Assembly: GCA_964386385.1 (NCBI GenBank)
Contig: CAYLRN010000013.1
Span: forward strand, 21,603 to 85,602
Direction: 5' to 3'
Length of the DNA: 64,000 nt
Origin: RUG572 sp964386385
GTDB lineage: Bacteria > Verrucomicrobiota > Kiritimatiellia > RFP12 > UBA1067
Below the pieces are notes generated by a model. It made no database searches. It was not told where the DNA came from and worked only from the letters and a program-made list of their open reading frames with translations. Below, in pieces: positions 33,132-42,330 of the stretch. Both the position numbers and the translations under genes were made by a program. The stretch's first letter is position 1, and every line of letters starts with the position of its first letter.

Positions 33132-33380
33132 TTGCGAACGGACGAGATGAAGTCGTTGATTTCATCCATCGACGGCTCCTCGGCATTGGCGGACTCGACC
33201 TTTGCCCGCATCGACGCAAATGCCGCCGTCGAACGGCAGACCGCCAACCATGGCGTCCCTCTTGAAGAACATGCCGATGGCCTTGTAAATTAACGCGATT
33301 TGACGGCGAAACTCCCCGCTGCGCAGACCGCGCAGATGGACTTCTCTTCCAGTTTTCAGTCTCACGTTCCATGACAGCAA
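33132..33380 (-). pseudogene. Possible RelB/DinJ-type antitoxin remnant
   Basis: One frame encodes ALIYKAIGMFFKRDAMVGGLPFD, reminiscent of the AINMFFKQ...GLPF core of RelB-family antitoxins. A second frame continues AFASMRAKVESANAEEPS-MDEINDFISSVRKSR, like their C-terminal tail. A frameshift near 33220 separates them. No toxin gene is seen next to it. Confidence 0.35.
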
Positions 33381-33389
33381 GCCGCCGCC

Positions 33390-36300
33390 TCAGTTTTCAA
33401 CAACGGACACCTTTTCGACAATCATCACGGGGGAGTCCCACATCGGAACGCCGCGCAGCGTCGTGACGGCGACGTCAGGCGCGCCTCCGTTGGAAATAGA
33501 CGCGCAGTCCGCAGGAATCTCGAACACGCGCCCCGTCACCATCTCGACCCATGCAGGGTTCTCGATGCGGCCTGGAATCGCCAGCGTCACGCGGTCGAAC
33601 TCAAGCGCGCTGGACGGAACGCGGTCGGAATACCAGTAGAACCACGCCGGCTTCCCCCTGCGCTCGAACTTCGCGCACGTCAGCCTCCGGCCGGCCGCGT
33701 CACGCGGGTCAGCCCGCCTCTCGACGGTGAAGCCGGCCGCCGTCACGAGCTTCACCGGACGCGCCTCGTCGTCGAACCAGCTGAACACGTTCCGCATCGC
33801 GTAGAAGCTCGGCCGGCGATAGACGAACTCCTTCAGGAGATTCGAGCGCACAAGCCCGAAGCTCTGGAGCATGAACGTGTACTTGAGGTCGACCATCGTG
33901 AAGACGCTGGACGGAATCGACCGGGCGGCGTCGCCGATGGTCCGGCGCAGGTTCCACTTCGCCTGCGAATACTCAGTCCATTCGACGTTGGCCAGCGCAT
34001 GGGCAAACTCAAGCTGGGACGGACATCCCACTTCACCCTGGTAGACGTCGAACGTGGGCGAATAGCCCTTGACGAGTTTACGCAGCGGTTCGGCAAGGTG
34101 CGCGTAGGAGTTGTCCGGATTTGATTCGTATGGATGGTAGATGAAGCGGGAGGCGAGGTCGAGCGCGTTTTCGCCCTTCAGGCGCTCAAGGACGGTGACA
34201 TAGTCCTTCGGGAAAGTGATCGCCGTGCAGTAGAGCTTTGCCGTCGGCTGGATGGCGCGAATGGCCCGCGCCGTGCGGAGGAACATCTCGGCGTACTCCG
34301 GACTCTGCCCGAACGGCTCGTTCCAGATTTCCCATTCGTCCACAACGTCCATGTAGCGGCGAACGCACGCCTCGCAGTAGCGGATCCACGCCGCGAACGC
34401 CTCTGGGTCGTCCGTGACCTGCCTGACGCGCATTCCGAGGCGGAAGTCGCTGCCCCACACGGGATTGCCGTAGCTCAGGCAGATCCACGGCTTCACGCCC
34501 ATCGCCGCCATCTCGCGAACCTGCGGGTCGAGCCATGTGAAATCGTATTTCCCCTTCTCCTGCTCCGTCTTGGCCCAGCCGCTGAAGAGGCGGCCGTGCT
34601 TCGCGCCGAGCATCGGCAGGAGGAACTTGTAGGAGTCCCAGCTGGCGTAGTCGCGGTCCATCGTCTCGCAGCCGATCGACCACGGCGACGACTTGATCTC
34701 CGCCGCCGTGCGGACGGGAAAGCGTCCGATTTCGCGAAGGCCGTCGAACTTCAGGTCGTTGAGCCTCTTCCACGTCGGACACGGCTTTTCGCGTGCAAGG
34801 GAGGACTTGAGGGCCGTGGGTGTCTTGCCGTTGTCGCCCCAGGCGTCCCAGCTCGTGATCTTGTCCGCGTCCTTGAACGACACCACCTTCGCGCGGGCGG
34901 GGGACTTGCCCTTCCCGGCGGCGGGAGAGCCCTTGGAGCGGATCGAATAGAGCTGCGAGCCGATTTCCCGGATCCCGGCGACCGTCTCCCAGTAGGGCGT
35001 GTCGCAGACGTCCGTCCAGCCCACCTGCATGTTCTCGCCGTCGAAGCGTCCGCTCGTCGCCTGGTCGGAGAACTGGTGCCAGTGCACGCCGACGAAGAGC
35101 GGATGCTCCAGTGCGGAGCGCACGTAGTCCTTGTAGACCTCCGCGCGTTCCTTCTGGTCCCTCAGCAGGATGAGGCCGGGGCAGAACGGCCCGCGGTCGA
35201 GCGCGCCGAAGTGGAATTCGCCGATCATCACCGGCTTGTCGATTCCGTCCGGCAGTGCGAAGCCGCGCAGATGGCGGCGGTATATGTTGTAGCTAAGGAC
35301 GTCGCAGTGCTTCGCCGCCGCGCGGACCGTGAACGCCGGAGCTCCGCCCGCCCAGCGGCAGCCCATGTAGAGCTTGCCGGGCGCGGCGCGCTTGAGCTCT
35401 TCGCGTATGATGCGGTAGTACGCCTCGGCGATCTCCATCGTGAACGCCTCGAGGTCGGACTTCGCGCCGGCGAGTGCCGGGGCGTTCGTCGTGGCGAGAA
35501 AGGCATCCCAGCTGGCGTAGGAAGTCTTCCACTGCGCGTTCAGCTTCGCGACCTCGCCGTACTTCGCCTGCATTCTGTCGCGGAAGACCTTCTTGCACGG
35601 CTGGTCCGCGGGCGACTTGAGAGTTGATAGCGCGAGCGTGTGCGCCTCGCCCCAGTGGTGTTCGTTGTCGACGAAGAGGCCGAAGCACCAGGGGTCTTCC
35701 ACGACGTCGCGGTGTATTTCCGTCTGCCGCCGCGCCTCGGCGCGGAACGACGGGTCGAACGGATCGCAGAAATCCCACCATCCGCCCTTGTGGCCTGCGA
35801 TCGGACGCGAATGGATCTCGAAGCGGTCGGTGTAGGGAGTGCGGTCCATCAGGCAGATCTTCTTGTCCGACGAGTTGGCAATCGTGTTGCAGCCCCAGCT
35901 GCGGAGGCGGCGGTGCGCGAGGTCCGCCCACGTGTCGTACCAGTTCGCCCCATACTTGCGGGCGATGTTGCGCGCGGAGAAGTCGTAGATCCTGTGCATG
36001 TTCCAGCGGGCGTAGTAGGGGAAGAGGAGCTGGTCGTGGGTGGAGTAGAACTCGGCGTCGGGCGCGTCCTTCGCGGGGAGGTTCTCGAACCAGTCGTCGT
36101 GTCCGTCAAGCGCCGTTGTGGCGCTGCTCGGCGTGACGCGGACGGGTCCGTGGCTCCACCAGAGGTGTCCGTCGGGGTCGACGATCCACCACTTGCCGTT
36201 CCACTTCGTCGTCGTGAAGCCGCCCGTCTTCGGCAGCTGCGGGCCGTCCGCCCATCCGCCCCACTTGTCCCAGCCCTTCGGACCGGGGTGCGCGGCGAGG

Positions 36301-37085
36301 TCTTTCGCCTCCTTCGCGCGCTGGACTGCGAAGTCGGCGTCAGAGTGCACCTTGTCCGGCCATTCGCGGTGCTTGAACTGTCCGTAGACGTCGATGAACG
36401 GGAAGAACTCGTCAGGCGTCATCCGCGCGAACGCGGGAACGTCCTCGGCGCGCGTCGGCTCGCCAGTCGCGACGATCCGCCTGATGCTCCACGTGTGCGG
36501 CAGTTTCGGCGTGTTGACGTAGACGGCCACTTCCCTGACGGCAGATCTGTCCAGCCGGTCGACGCGGACTCCGTCGCCGCGCGCCCCCCAGACGGTGTCC
36601 CCTTCCGCCGGGGTCGGCTTCCAGACCATGTACGGGAGAGCCCACGTGCGGACGCGCGTGAGCTTCTTCGCCACCGCGTTCCAGTTCGTCAGCGCGGGCG
36701 GAAAGGTCTGCGCACAGACCTTGCGCCTCTCGCCGCCAATCGGCAGCTTGGCGATGAAGCTGCCTTCGCCCGCCGGGACGCCGCCCGCGTTCAGGAGGCG
36801 GAGCGTGTACTGTCCGTGGATGCCGCCGTCGACGAACTCCACCTCGATGCGTCCGCATCGGGAAAGATCCCAGTCGCCCTTGATGGCCACGCCCGGATAG
36901 GCATCGCCCGCGGGCGTCGTCACGGTCAGAAGTCCGTCCTTCAGAGCGAACGTGCCGCCGTCCTGCCCGCGGACGTCCGTCGGACGCGCCTTGGCCGCGT
37001 CGAACAGCACCACTTCGCCCGCCTGCAAGGCAAGCGAAAGCCCGACCGCCACGGCGGCAAGTCCAGTCATTCTCATTTTCGTCAT
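33390..37085 (-). CDS. Secreted fusion of two glycoside hydrolases (GH50-like plus GH39/clan A-like)
   Basis: 1231 residues. Signal peptide MTKMRMTGLAAVAVGLSLALQA. Residues about 20-200 form a carbohydrate-binding-like beta region. Residues about 230-690 resemble GH50 agarases: YGQFKHREWPDKVHSD, WWIVDPDGHLWWSHG, with likely catalytic Glu in FVDNEHHWG (about 474) and IGEFHFGAL (about 622). A linker (SPAAGKGKSPARAK) joins a second TIM-barrel of clan A style, with acid/base Glu in EWEIWNEPFG (about 922) and a candidate nucleophile in YQGEVGCPS (about 1015). Substrate is uncertain: agarose-like or other galactan. ATG 37085 follows AGGGAG at eight bases. It lies 66 bases after an enolase-superfamily dehydratase gene, probably one operon. 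Confidence 0.75.
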   Translation of the reverse strand: MTKMRMTGLAAVAVGLSLALQAGEVVLFDAAKARPTDVRGQDGGTFALKDGLLTVTTPAGDAYPGVAIKGDWDLSRCGRIEVEFVDGGIHGQYTLRLLNAGGVPAGEGSFIAKLPIGGERRKVCAQTFPPALTNWNAVAKKLTRVRTWALPYMVWKPTPAEGDTVWGARGDGVRVDRLDRSAVREVAVYVNTPKLPHTWSIRRIVATGEPTRAEDVPAFARMTPDEFFPFIDVYGQFKHREWPDKVHSDADFAVQRAKEAKDLAAHPGPKGWDKWGGWADGPQLPKTGGFTTTKWNGKWWIVDPDGHLWWSHGPVRVTPSSATTALDGHDDWFENLPAKDAPDAEFYSTHDQLLFPYYARWNMHRIYDFSARNIARKYGANWYDTWADLAHRRLRSWGCNTIANSSDKKICLMDRTPYTDRFEIHSRPIAGHKGGWWDFCDPFDPSFRAEARRQTEIHRDVVEDPWCFGLFVDNEHHWGEAHTLALSTLKSPADQPCKKVFRDRMQAKYGEVAKLNAQWKTSYASWDAFLATTNAPALAGAKSDLEAFTMEIAEAYYRIIREELKRAAPGKLYMGCRWAGGAPAFTVRAAAKHCDVLSYNIYRRHLRGFALPDGIDKPVMIGEFHFGALDRGPFCPGLILLRDQKERAEVYKDYVRSALEHPLFVGVHWHQFSDQATSGRFDGENMQVGWTDVCDTPYWETVAGIREIGSQLYSIRSKGSPAAGKGKSPARAKVVSFKDADKITSWDAWGDNGKTPTALKSSLAREKPCPTWKRLNDLKFDGLREIGRFPVRTAAEIKSSPWSIGCETMDRDYASWDSYKFLLPMLGAKHGRLFSGWAKTEQEKGKYDFTWLDPQVREMAAMGVKPWICLSYGNPVWGSDFRLGMRVRQVTDDPEAFAAWIRYCEACVRRYMDVVDEWEIWNEPFGQSPEYAEMFLRTARAIRAIQPTAKLYCTAITFPKDYVTVLERLKGENALDLASRFIYHPYESNPDNSYAHLAEPLRKLVKGYSPTFDVYQGEVGCPSQLEFAHALANVEWTEYSQAKWNLRRTIGDAARSIPSSVFTMVDLKYTFMLQSFGLVRSNLLKEFVYRRPSFYAMRNVFSWFDDEARPVKLVTAAGFTVERRADPRDAAGRRLTCAKFERRGKPAWFYWYSDRVPSSALEFDRVTLAIPGRIENPAWVEMVTGRVFEIPADCASISNGGAPDVAVTTLRGVPMWDSPVMIVEKVSVVEN

Positions 37086-37151
37086 ATCGTTGTCTCCCTG
37101 GGGATGTTCTGCCAAATGCGTTGAAGTGTCTTTCGGCGCGCCATACTGCCG

Positions 37152-38321
37152 TCACCGGTGGTAGTATGGAACGCTGTCCGGCGGACGCACGTCCGTCAGC
37201 GTTCCGACATAGTGCCGCAGCCAGTGGTCTGCTTTCGGATGCGCCGCGGCGGCGGTCTCGTCTATCTCGATTCCGAGTCCGGGACGGTCGGACGGATACA
37301 TGACGCCGTCGACGAACCGCACGTCCTCGTCCACGACGTCCCTGCGCCACGGCACGTCGTTGAACAGCGTCTCGTGGATGCAGTAGCCGGGCGTGGAGAC
37401 GCCGAGCGCCAGCGTGACGGCGTTCGCGACGGGACCGGACGGGTTGTGTGCGCAGAACGGAACGTGGTGCGCGTCGCAGATGCCGGCGATCTGCTTCATC
37501 GCGGTGATTCCGCCCGCGTGCGAACTGTCCGGCTGGAGGTAGTCGCAGGCGCGGAGCTCGATCGCGTCGACGACCTGCTGCGTCGTGTAGAGCCGTTCGC
37601 CGCAGGCGATTGGGACGGAGACGCGGGAGCGGACGTCGGCCAGCGCCCGCATCGTGTCCGGGATGACGGGCTCCTCGACCCAGTAGGGGTTGAATTCGGC
37701 GAGGGCGTTGCAGACGCGCAGGGCGGTCGGGACGTCGAAGCGTCCATGGCACTCGATCAGGATCTCCGCCCGCCCCTCCGTCGCGGCCTTCACCGCCGCC
37801 ACGCAGTCCATCGCCTTCCTGAAGTCCGCCGGCGGAAGCTGTCGGTAGTTCTTGCCGAACGGGTCCCACTTGAGTCCCTTGAAGCCAAGTTCCACCGCCG
37901 CTCGCGCCTTGTCTGCGAACTCCGCCGGCTCGCGCGCGCCGGAGAACCAGCAGTTCGCGTAGCATGGGACGCCGTCGCGGCACTTGCCGCCGAGAAGCTT
38001 CCATACGGGGACGCCGAGCGCCTTGCCCTTGACGTCCCAGAGCGCCATGTCCACGGCGGAGAGCGCGCTCATCAGCACCGGGCCGCCGCGCCAGTAGGCG
38101 TCGCGGTAGTTCTCGTGCCAGATCCATTCCGTGTCGAACGGGTCCTTCCCGACGAGCGCGTGCTCCAGGTCGCGCACCGCGCCGACGAGCGCGTTCTCCT
38201 TGTATTCGAGGGTGCCCTCGCCGATTCCGTGGACGCCCTCGTCCGTCATGACCTTGACGAACGCCCAGTTCGTCCGGAAGCAGTCCACGACGATTGTCTT
38301 CACTTCAGTGATTTTCATCAT
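37152..38321 (-). CDS. Mandelate racemase/muconate lactonizing enzyme family dehydratase, galactonate dehydratase-like
   Basis: 389 residues, enolase superfamily. The barrel shows KWDPFGK (first Lys region) and the metal ligands in IECHGRFD, WVEEPVIPD and CGERLYT, with HNPSGPV as the late catalytic His. This order matches D-galactonate/other sugar-acid dehydratases. Substrate cannot be assigned. Two adjacent ATG codons (38321, 38318) follow GGAG; the second has the better spacing. Next to the galactan-type glycosidase it would process released sugar acids. Confidence 0.85.
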   Translation of the reverse strand: MMKITEVKTIVVDCFRTNWAFVKVMTDEGVHGIGEGTLEYKENALVGAVRDLEHALVGKDPFDTEWIWHENYRDAYWRGGPVLMSALSAVDMALWDVKGKALGVPVWKLLGGKCRDGVPCYANCWFSGAREPAEFADKARAAVELGFKGLKWDPFGKNYRQLPPADFRKAMDCVAAVKAATEGRAEILIECHGRFDVPTALRVCNALAEFNPYWVEEPVIPDTMRALADVRSRVSVPIACGERLYTTQQVVDAIELRACDYLQPDSSHAGGITAMKQIAGICDAHHVPFCAHNPSGPVANAVTLALGVSTPGYCIHETLFNDVPWRRDVVDEDVRFVDGVMYPSDRPGLGIEIDETAAAAHPKADHWLRHYVGTLTDVRPPDSVPYYHR

Positions 38322-38391
38322 ATCTCCATTGCATGACTGTCAATCAACCCCGTCGGTAAATTCCCGGCGCAACGTCCGCTGCATGGTCAAT

Positions 38392-38541
38392 TCATTGCCA
38401 TTCTCCTTTGGGGACTTCCTTTATTCGTCTGAACTTCTTGAAAAAGAATTGCTCGAAATACACGTATTTCTCGCCCTTGACGATGGCGCAGGCGTTCCAG
38501 GCGCGGTTGTCCGCATTCGCCTTCATCCATGCGTCCACGTC
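38392..38541 (-). pseudogene. Displaced copy of the caspase-like gene's 3' end
   Basis: Bases 38391-38541 repeat 39181-39331 with six mismatches in 151. The copy encodes the last 49 residues of the caspase-like protein (ending KFRRIKEVPKGEWQ), its TGA and even the ATG that starts the small secreted gene. It lies just past that small gene, with no upstream coding part. It is an orphan C-terminal module, as left by recombination or duplication at polymorphic loci. Confidence 0.85.
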
Positions 38542-38552
38542 ATGGAGTCCGT

Positions 38553-39185
38553 TCATTTGTATGCATCATGCAGGAAATCCATTATCGTGTTTCTGTAAAT
38601 GGACGGGACTTGATTCGCATGGTTTGTTGCAGCATTTCCCATTCCCAGCTGCGCAGCGGTCATGCCTGCGAAAACCTTCATTGCGCCCTCAATGTCCAAG
38701 TCGGGCATTTCATATCTATGGAGAATCGCCCGCTCAACAGATGAACCGGAACTCGTATATCCGGCATTGGACATCTCCGCCAATGCATTCGTCAATGTCG
38801 AATACGAGTCTGCGAACCGCTGCACGGAAATCTGGGCGCTTGCATAGGAGAATCGCGTCATCCAGTATTGCCATGTGCCGGTCTTATTTCCAATCGACAT
38901 TACGGCATTGGAAGCATGGTTCATCTCGTAATAAAGCCATTTGTCATCTGCCGACTGCAGAAAATTCTGATATGCACTGACGGACAAAAGCAAGTGTGCC
39001 TCGGTTTTCATTTCAATTGAGGTCGAATTCGTTGCCGAACACAATTGACCGGTAAATGCAGCGCCTACAAGACGTTTGTCATTCGTCAATGCAACACATA
39101 TGTCAGACTCCATCTCGGCGATGGAATTCCAAGCCAAAATGCCTTTTGCAGCAACCACGATGCACAAGAACAAAACGCGCTTCAT
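38553..39185 (-). CDS. Small secreted protein coupled to the caspase-like gene
   Basis: 210 residues, not recognised. The N-terminus MKRVLFLCIVVAAKGILA looks like a signal peptide. The mature part is alpha-helical and lower in GC than its neighbours. ATG 39185 overlaps the stop of the upstream gene as ATGA, and its AAGGAG lies in the last codons of that gene, so the two are co-translated. Placement and size fit an immunity or modulator protein for the enzyme domain upstream; this is inference. Confidence 0.7.
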   Translation of the reverse strand: MKRVLFLCIVVAAKGILAWNSIAEMESDICVALTNDKRLVGAAFTGQLCSATNSTSIEMKTEAHLLLSVSAYQNFLQSADDKWLYYEMNHASNAVMSIGNKTGTWQYWMTRFSYASAQISVQRFADSYSTLTNALAEMSNAGYTSSGSSVERAILHRYEMPDLDIEGAMKVFAGMTAAQLGMGNAATNHANQVPSIYRNTIMDFLHDAYK

Positions 39186-42100
39186 TGCCATTCTCCTTTG
39201 GGGACTTCTTTTATTCGCCTGAACTTCTTGAAAAAGAATTGCTCGAAATACACGTATTTCTCGCCCTTGACGATTGCGCAGGCATTCCAGGCGTGGTTGT
39301 CCGCGTTCGCCTTCATCCATGCGTCCACGTCGCCCATCGGCGCGCGATTTCCGGCCCAAGACCGCGCGATCCGCGCCGGCGCCCCGCCCGCGTCGCCCGG
39401 GGCGGAGTAGGCGTAGCCAAGAAGAATGCCGGGTCCGACGCTCTCCCACTTCTTTCCGGGAGACATGGCGTGTTCCACCGGGTCTGAGTAGTTGCCGTTG
39501 CAGTCGTTCACGTCAAGCACGGAGCAGCCCGCCAGTATCGCCACGTCAAGGTCACGGTCCCACCATCCCTTCGCCATCGAGGGCGTGAAGTGTCCCTGCA
39601 GGTCTCCGCTTCCGTGCGCTCCATGCCCGGAGAAGTAGAAGAAGTCCGCCTGGTTCATGACCTGCCGCTTCCGCGAGCGGACGCCGCCATATTCCGCATA
39701 CACGATTTCCCGCCCCGCCGCCTTGAAGTACGATTCGGACGGCGCGGAGTTCGGCGGCGTTGATTCCAGCGTCAGGGAGGAGTCTGTACTGGCCCGCCCC
39801 CGGTTTTCGAGGGCGAGCTCCGCGAACGCCTCGCTGTCGGACAGGTCCTGCCCCGAACCCGCCGACAGGTCTGCCATGTCCATCCACGCCATCTCGTCCA
39901 CGCCGTCGTCGTCCTTCGTCGGAAGGAGTCCGAGCTCGGCCAGCTGCGCGCGGGTGCGCGAGACGCGGATCTCCGAACGGTCACCGAACTGCATGAAGTC
40001 GGACTCTGAAAGCGGTATCGCGGCCGACGCCGGGCAGGTCCCCGACGTCGAGACGAGGAGGTTGCTCCCAAACGCGCGGCGGCAGAGGTCGAACGCGTCC
40101 ACCGCCGGCGTGATGCACACGCGGACCCGCAGGTCCTCGTCGTCGAGGAGGACGCGGGACTCGTCGAGTTCCTCCCATCCGTCGCCGTCGGGACCGCATA
40201 TCCGCACTTCGCACCTGTACACGCGCAGGGTGGCCTCAAGTCCCTCCGCCACGTTCCCGCCCCCGCCGAGGCCGGCGTTCTTGTGGACGTGCGCAGTCAG
40301 CAGTCCGTCCGCGTTCTCCGCCAGCCACCGCCGCCCGACGACGGTCTCGTTGCCGGACAGCCGCCCCGACGAGTAGTTCCCGTACGACGCCGTGGACGGA
40401 AGCCCGCCCACCTTCGCCTGCCAGCAGTACCAGTCCGGGTCCGTGTGCCCGTCGGAGTTCAGCCACTCCATCGTCAGCCGGTAGGAGTCGCCCTTGCGCA
40501 GGACGAGCAGCCGCTCGTTCGAGACTCCGGGCGAGGCCATCGACACGGAGCGCGTCGAGCCTTTCTCGCCCGGCCCCAGTCCCGCGACGTCCATGCGCCA
40601 GGCCGCGTAGTCGCCGTAGACGTTGAACAGGAATCCGCGATATGGGTAGCCCGGCGCCGGGCGTCCCGCGTCGGAGGCGTCCGCCGGGTCCGCGCCGTCG
40701 AGAATCTCCGCGCGGTCGGAGACGCCGTCGCCGTCCGTGTCCGGCCTGCGCGGGTCGGTGCCGAGCAGCCGCTCGTCGTGGTTGCAGAGGCCGTCGCCGT
40801 CGACGTCCCCCGACGCGCCGTCGACTCCGTCCTCGGAGAACGGGTCGAAGCCGTTGTCCAGCTCCCAGCCGTCGGGGAGCCCGTCGCCGTCCGTGTCGGC
40901 GGCCTTCGGATTGAGGCCGAGCTCCAGCTCCCTGCCGTCGTCCACGCCGTCGCCGTCGGTGTCGGCGCTCGTCGGCGAAGTGCCGAGGACGCGCGCCTCG
41001 TACCGGTCGGAGAGCCCGTCGCCGTCCGTGTCGGCCTTCGCGGAGTCCGTGCCGAGTCCGAGGTGGAACTCCAGCGTCGTCCGGGGCGGAATCGGCCCCG
41101 ACTCCGAGAAGTCGTACGTCAGGTGGTAGTAGCCGTCGGCTGTCACGACCTTCGTGTTCTGGACGCCCACGACGGCGTTCGACCCGTCGAGCGCAAAGTC
41201 GCCTTCAAGGTGGCTGACGCGCAGGACGTCGCCGGTGCCAGGCGGGACGACGACCTGGTACGTCAGGCGCGCGTCGGACGACGACGAGCGCCTGACCCTG
41301 CCGAACTCGACGACGAACGAGCCGTCCGCCGCCGTGCCGTGGCGGATGGACGAGTCTGCGTCGCCCTCGGCGAGGCACGAATCGCACCAGTACGGCGCGA
41401 CCATCAGGCTGCCGCTGTTGGCGACGTCGAGGTTCAGCGGACGCGGGCCGGGCGGGAAGACCCAGCCGTGGAAGTCGCCGGGCGCGCTGAACGCCACATA
41501 CCCCGTCTCGTAGGCGACCAACGTCGTGAGCCTGCGTCCGCAGACGACGTGCTCCGAGGCGATCGGCGCGAAGACCTTGGCGCAGCTCCAGCTGGATATG
41601 CCCTCCGTCTGCGCCGGCGGAACGTGGCGCAGCGTCTCGAAGCCGGACGTGTCGTGCCACTCGAAGTCCGCCGCGACGGAGATCCATCCGGTCTCATCCA
41701 TGTCGGGAATCCCGTCGCCGTCCGTGTCCGTTGCCTCCGCCGCCTCCCCTGCGGTGCGCGCGGAGAGGCGGAAGAACGCCGCGCCGCCGCGCAGTTCATC
41801 GGGCAGTCCGTCGTCCGGCAGCGCGAAGGCCGCCACGTTCGAGACGGCGGCGGAGACGTCCATCCGCGCAACGCGCCGCCAGTCCGCCGCCGCCGGGGCC
41901 GCACCCGCCAGCAGGTCGACCGACCCGCCCGCGAACGACGCCCCCTCCGGCCACGCGAAGGAGAGGACGGTCGACCCGCCGGACCTTTCGATCCCGGTGA
42001 AGCGAAGCCCCGTCGCGGAATCCGCGACGGCGGAGGACGCCGACGCGGATTCGGAAGAGAACGCGTTTTCGTCCGCAATCGCCGCCGCGCCATCCGCACA

Positions 42101-42316
42101 CGGCGCGACGGGGACGTCGCGCCCTACCGAAATGCCATTCGTCTGCCCGTTCGGCAGGGCGGGGCGTCCCGCCCCGCCGTCATCCGCCACGCAGACGGCG
42201 TTCGTCGCGGACAGGGCGGCGTTCTTCGTGCCGCCGTGGTGGACGGCGGCGAGCGGCCACCACGCCGCCGAAAGGGCGACGGCGTTCGCGTCATTAGATG
42301 GAAACGGCGTCGGCAT
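39182..42316 (-). CDS. Modular exoprotein: NIDO-like domain, TSP3 repeats, shared beta domain, caspase-like C-terminal domain
   Basis: About 1044 residues from ATG 42316; a TTG at 42364 would add 16. Order: N-terminal region with a LamG-like AAWWPLA, Ala-rich linker, a NIDO-like beta domain (about 205-425, APYWCDSC, YQVVVPPGTG), Ca-binding repeats DTDGDGLSD / DTDGDGVDD / DTDGDGLPDGWEL (about 430-545), then a beta domain shared with the 52123-59058 protein (NVYGDYAAWRMDV, YRLTMEWLN, YCWQAKV). The C-terminal domain has a caspase-type dyad: His898 in FYFSGHGAHG and Cys931 in AILAGCSVLD. No clear signal peptide is seen, although the repeats imply export. Two REP-like hairpins lie within the 5' coding part. 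The ATGA overlap couples it to the small gene downstream. Confidence 0.8.
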   Translation of the reverse strand: MPTPFPSNDANAVALSAAWWPLAAVHHGGTKNAALSATNAVCVADDGGAGRPALPNGQTNGISVGRDVPVAPCADGAAAIADENAFSSESASASSAVADSATGLRFTGIERSGGSTVLSFAWPEGASFAGGSVDLLAGAAPAAADWRRVARMDVSAAVSNVAAFALPDDGLPDELRGGAAFFRLSARTAGEAAEATDTDGDGIPDMDETGWISVAADFEWHDTSGFETLRHVPPAQTEGISSWSCAKVFAPIASEHVVCGRRLTTLVAYETGYVAFSAPGDFHGWVFPPGPRPLNLDVANSGSLMVAPYWCDSCLAEGDADSSIRHGTAADGSFVVEFGRVRRSSSSDARLTYQVVVPPGTGDVLRVSHLEGDFALDGSNAVVGVQNTKVVTADGYYHLTYDFSESGPIPPRTTLEFHLGLGTDSAKADTDGDGLSDRYEARVLGTSPTSADTDGDGVDDGRELELGLNPKAADTDGDGLPDGWELDNGFDPFSEDGVDGASGDVDGDGLCNHDERLLGTDPRRPDTDGDGVSDRAEILDGADPADASDAGRPAPGYPYRGFLFNVYGDYAAWRMDVAGLGPGEKGSTRSVSMASPGVSNERLLVLRKGDSYRLTMEWLNSDGHTDPDWYCWQAKVGGLPSTASYGNYSSGRLSGNETVVGRRWLAENADGLLTAHVHKNAGLGGGGNVAEGLEATLRVYRCEVRICGPDGDGWEELDESRVLLDDEDLRVRVCITPAVDAFDLCRRAFGSNLLVSTSGTCPASAAIPLSESDFMQFGDRSEIRVSRTRAQLAELGLLPTKDDDGVDEMAWMDMADLSAGSGQDLSDSEAFAELALENRGRASTDSSLTLESTPPNSAPSESYFKAAGREIVYAEYGGVRSRKRQVMNQADFFYFSGHGAHGSGDLQGHFTPSMAKGWWDRDLDVAILAGCSVLDVNDCNGNYSDPVEHAMSPGKKWESVGPGILLGYAYSAPGDAGGAPARIARSWAGNRAPMGDVDAWMKANADNHAWNACAIVKGEKYVYFEQFFFKKFRRIKEVPKGEWQ
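42102..42128 (-). repeat. REP-like hairpin (copy 4), inside a coding region
   Basis: Minus strand: head GGTAG, stem GGCGCGACG/CGTCGCGCC, loop TCCC. It is translated as part of the Ala/Pro-rich linker (GRDVPVAPCADG) of the caspase-like protein. Confidence 0.8.
42153..42178 (+). repeat. REP-like hairpin (copy 5), inside a coding region
   Basis: Plus strand: head GGCAG, stem GGCGGGGCG/CGCCCCGCC, loop TCC. It is in opposite orientation to copy 4, 24 bases away, a REPIN-like pair. Confidence 0.8.
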
Positions 42317-42330
42317 ATTCTTGTTTTCCA

